From Planctomycetes bacterium syqfu (lineage in GTDB: Bacteria > Planctomycetota > Phycisphaerae > Phycisphaerales > Phycisphaeraceae): a stretch of 64,000 bases of DNA. Where the stretch lies: contig CP087563.1 of the NCBI GenBank assembly GCA_020974905.1, forward strand, positions 1,116,001 to 1,180,000, in the 5' to 3' direction. A model generated the notes under the pieces. The model had not been told where the DNA came from. It did not search any database and saw nothing but the letters and a program-made list of their open reading frames with translations. The position numbers and the translations under genes are program-made. Shown here piece by piece: positions 62,014 to 64,000 of the stretch (its first letter is position 1; each line of letters opens with the position of its first letter).

Positions 62014-63096
62014 TCAGGTATTGGCCGGTCCGGTTGATTCGCCAACGACCAGCTTGAGTTCTTCAGGCGCAACCACCATCGGCCCACGCCAGCCATCCTG
62101 ATCATCAAGAACCCAACGCATGCATTGGCGGATCAACTCGACATAATCAGGCTGCGCCAGACTCGTCAAAGAGGGACGCATGAATGGGCCAAGACCTTCA
62201 TCGCTGACGACAGCAATGCTCAGGTCTTTACCGACTTCGATACCCATGTCATGACAGGCGCGACAGGCACCGACCGCTGCCGGTGCCGTGGTGCAATACA
62301 GGGCTTTGTTCTTGATCTTGTTATCAGAGATAAGTTGCTTGACCTGCTTGTAACTCCAGGGCATGACTGATTCATAAGCTTGAACCGGCAGATTAAACAG
62401 CTGGCCATCAAGCTCATTGGTTTTGAGATAGTCCTCCCAGACACCAATACGTGTGCCGATCACCGCGTCATGTGGCTGGCAATTCAGACAGTCGATCTGC
62501 TGATGGCCCAAGCCGTGTAAGTGTTCAACCACCTTGGACATGGCGGATGTCGGATAGGAGAAAACCGAAGGCAGCCAATTAGCCGTCTGATCAAACTCAA
62601 GCACGGCCACAGAACAATCGCATTGACGCAAACGCTCGATCACCATCTTGGGCATATCCTGCGTCACGGGCATAATCACAATGCCATCGACTTGATCCAT
62701 GTCACGGAACAAAGCGGGATCTTCCCAGTCGACATATTGAACCAGTCGCACGGAGAACCCCACCTCGCGCGAAACCCGCATCATGGCCGTGGACCAGAAA
62801 TCAAATTCACGGCCCGGCCAGGCAGGCATCGCCAACATCACCTTGGACTTGGCGTGCTGCTCAACAACATGTGAACGCACTGCCAGGCGACCATTGTTCT
62901 GGCGTTCGAGTTGATCGCTGGCAAGTAACTCATCAAGCACCTTGCGCATCGTCCCCCGACTCACACCCAACTCAGTTGCAAGTACACGCTCAGAAGGAAA
63001 GAAACCCGCCCTGTATTCTCCATCAGAAATTCGCTTGCGGATGAGGTTGGCAAGATAGTCTGATTTGCTGCGATTGGTAAAAGGTGTCGTAGTCAT
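62014..63096 (-). CDS. GntR-HTH / LacI-like sensor transcriptional regulator
   Basis: From ATG 63096 (MTTTPFTNRSKSDYLANL) the protein has 360 residues. The GntR winged helix (about 8-75: FPSERVLATELGVSRGTMRKVLDELL) is followed by a LacI-type sugar-binding domain (about 85-350: VDGIVIMPVTQDMP, KNKALYCTTAPAAVGACRACHD, SIAVVSDEG). It has the same architecture as the regulator at 13019. A perfect inverted repeat TGTACC-N6-GGTACA lies 31 bp upstream of the start, so it probably represses its own operon including the glycosidase and pseudopilin genes. Confidence 0.9.
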   Translation of the reverse strand: MTTTPFTNRSKSDYLANLIRKRISDGEYRAGFFPSERVLATELGVSRGTMRKVLDELLASDQLERQNNGRLAVRSHVVEQHAKSKVMLAMPAWPGREFDFWSTAMMRVSREVGFSVRLVQYVDWEDPALFRDMDQVDGIVIMPVTQDMPKMVIERLRQCDCSVAVLEFDQTANWLPSVFSYPTSAMSKVVEHLHGLGHQQIDCLNCQPHDAVIGTRIGVWEDYLKTNELDGQLFNLPVQAYESVMPWSYKQVKQLISDNKIKNKALYCTTAPAAVGACRACHDMGIEVGKDLSIAVVSDEGLGPFMRPSLTSLAQPDYVELIRQCMRWVLDDQDGWRGPMVVAPEELKLVVGESTGPANT

Positions 63097-63126
63097 GCGT
63101 CGCCAATAAACCATTTTTTATTTTAA

Positions 63127-63144
63127 TGTACCATTTTTGGTACA
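63127..63144. promoter_or_regulatory. GntR operator candidate
   Basis: TGTACCATTTTTGGTACA is a perfect 6-bp inverted repeat around a 6-bp A/T spacer. It sits in the promoter region of the GntR-glycosidase-pseudopilin operon. The TGTAC half-site also occurs twice in front of the other GntR/LacI-type regulator. Confidence 0.65.
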
Positions 63145-63419
63145 ACATAAAATTCTACGCACATTAGTCTGAAAGGCAATGTTTGAATTGATATTTTTTG
63201 TGCCACCCAGATTGGGACTATTGCATCGGGGAATAACCTGATTGCCAGTCTCGTTATTCCGCACAATCCTCACAACCTGCGCAACAGCAACCTGTTGCCA
63301 GCAGACAACTGACTCCTTAATCGGCACAAATTTCGGTAAAGTCACCGAGTCGGCACAACCGGACCCGGTAATATTCCCGACTCCCCCTCATTTTCAGGGC
63401 CAATAAGCCATTTTTCTGT

Positions 63420-63436
63420 TTGGCACGCGTCTTGCA
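63420..63436 (+). promoter_or_regulatory. Sigma54 (-24/-12) promoter
   Basis: TTGGCACGCGTCTTGCA matches the sigma54 consensus TGGCAC-N5-TTGCA at every key position, with GG and GC at exact spacing. It points toward the fliA-type gene. A sigma54 activator is encoded at 52646-53929. Confidence 0.8.
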
Positions 63437-63623
63437 GTTATCGAACGTTGGAAGAGGGACAACCGCAAAGGTTGGCCTGAGGAAGAACTGAAAACCAAAG
63501 ACGGACATTCCTGCCTAAATGGTGTCTGATCCTTTCAGTCATGCCTCAAAGTCGACAGTTGGTTGAGAATCGCAGCTTTTGGGCGAACCACACTGACTGA
63601 CTGGGATCAAACAAGAAAAGAAC

Positions 63624-63725
63624 ATGGTGGTGTTCAAGTCGTTTGGTCGTAACCATCGCAGGACAAACGTGGACCGGGAAAAGGCTGCCAAGGCTGATCG
63701 TGGTTGGGGAACCACGGACCGCTAA
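63624..63725 (+). CDS. Possible 33-residue leader peptide
   Basis: ATG 63624 opens a basic peptide (MVVFKSFGRNHRRTN and so on) ending at TAA 63723-63725, inside the long leader. AAGAAAAGAAC before it is only a weak ribosome site. It may be a chance frame or a regulatory upstream ORF. Confidence 0.2.
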   Translation: MVVFKSFGRNHRRTNVDREKAAKADRGWGTTDR

Positions 63726-63819
63726 CAGCGCGTAACGCCTTGCAGATTTCGTAGGGGAGATCTGCAAGTAAGTATTGGGGCGGATACGGGAGAAGCAGCC
63801 TTTTTTCAGGGAGAAAGCG

Positions 63820-64000
63820 ATGGAGTATCAATCAGGGGAAGCCCAGTATCGGCGGGGCCAAAAGTCGCCGAAATCGATTCAAGCCACCTGGATTCAGTAC
63901 AAGTTGCATCCGGATGACACGGCGTTGAGAAACAGATTGGTCGAACACTACATGCCACTGGTTTCCTATCACGCCAAACGCGTCGCGCTGAAGACCAACA
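63820..64000 (+). CDS. fliA: FliA/WhiG-type RNA polymerase sigma factor, 3' truncated by window end
   Basis: The first 60 codons are visible, beginning MEYQSGEAQYRRGQKS after AGGGAG. The part ATWIQYKLHPDDTALRNRLVEHYMPLVSYHAKRVALK is the region 1.2-2.1 opening of sigma28-family factors (typically W..YK....D..LRN.L...YLPLV.Y.A.R...K). This family directs late flagellar or motility genes. The gene lies downstream of a sigma54 promoter with a long leader, which suggests a sigma54 to sigma28 cascade. The rest of the gene is outside the window, so group assignment (FliA versus another group 3 sigma) is not final. Confidence 0.85.
   Translation, partial: MEYQSGEAQYRRGQKSPKSIQATWIQYKLHPDDTALRNRLVEHYMPLVSYHAKRVALKTN

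Larger units (their letters stand above)
63145..63819 (+). other. Long non-coding leader region upstream of the fliA-type gene
   Basis: The stretch carries the sigma54 promoter at 63420-63436, followed by about 370 nt of leader. The leader includes purine-rich tracts, a hairpin GCAGATTTC/GAGATCTGC near 63742-63768 and a possible 33-codon frame (63624-63725). Minus-strand frames here look like shadows. I see no other gene. Confidence 0.45.

Noticed and set aside
1-64000. tRNA, rRNA, CRISPR, transposase and prophage signals
   Set aside because: I looked in all larger gaps and in the translated frames and saw no cloverleaf, regular direct repeat array, DDE/HUH transposase or phage gene.

Overview
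The window looks like chromosome from a marine or aquatic planctomycete, most likely class Phycisphaerae. This is inference from gene content, since no rRNA or other marker gene is present. The pointers are four pseudopilin-like proteins with the [12 protein letters not shown] signature, three Cys-type sulfatases, very large secreted carbohydrate-active proteins, a type-B succinate:quinone oxidoreductase (sdhCAB), a DUF1844 protein, a cadherin-like tandem-repeat surface protein and an FHA-SpoIIE phosphatase. I found no tRNA, rRNA, CRISPR array, transposase or prophage gene.

Layout. 1-3.6 kb: 3' end of a giant repeat adhesin. 3.9-6.6 kb: AraC regulator divergent from a sulfatase. 6.9-14.1 kb: secreted glycosidase and pseudopilin divergent from a GntR/LacI-type regulator. 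14.2-24.2 kb: a minus-strand run of eight genes (secreted protein, pseudopilin, two polysaccharide-lyase-like proteins, 2-hydroxyacid dehydrogenase, esterase, sulfatase, Gfo/Idh/MocA oxidoreductase), best read as a degradation operon for a sulfated uronic-acid polysaccharide. 24.5-26.7 kb: two small genes with C-terminal membrane anchors inside a dense field of inverted repeats. 26.8-32.2 kb: a second giant glycosidase, a pseudopilin and an AraC regulator. 32.4-34.7 kb: envelope and unknown proteins plus DUF1844. 34.8-38.6 kb: sdhC-sdhA-sdhB. 38.9-40.8 kb: a catalytically dead-looking GH2-like protein and an EF-hand protein. 41.0-44.0 kb: an OmpR-type regulator, a histidine kinase broken by one in-frame TAG, and a LolA-like protein. 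44.1-45.5 kb: TetR and SDR genes sharing a 12-bp operator. 45.5-49.8 kb: pyrK, comF, a 5'-nucleotidase and a third sulfatase. 49.9-56.8 kb: signalling block (FHA-SpoIIE phosphatase, a candidate structured RNA, a lone receiver, an NtrC-type sigma54 activator, a GAF/PAS histidine kinase). 57-59.6 kb: small unknown genes, a nucleotidyltransferase pair and a GNAT acetyltransferase. 59.6-63.1 kb: GntR regulator, glycosidase and pseudopilin. 63.4-64.0 kb: a near-perfect sigma54 promoter and long leader in front of a fliA/whiG-type sigma factor that runs off the end.

Two themes stand out. First, every large secreted carbohydrate-active enzyme is paired with one pseudopilin, and three of the four pairs also have a dedicated regulator. 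This repeated 'regulator + pseudopilin + secreted enzyme' module is the best candidate for an under-described system. Second, the signalling block supplies a sigma54 activator about 10 kb from a sigma54 promoter placed before a flagellar-type sigma factor, which suggests a sigma54 to sigma28 cascade. The intergenic regions also carry several families of short inverted repeats, including an 85-bp REPIN-like element seen four times in full or near-full form and once as a bare palindrome.
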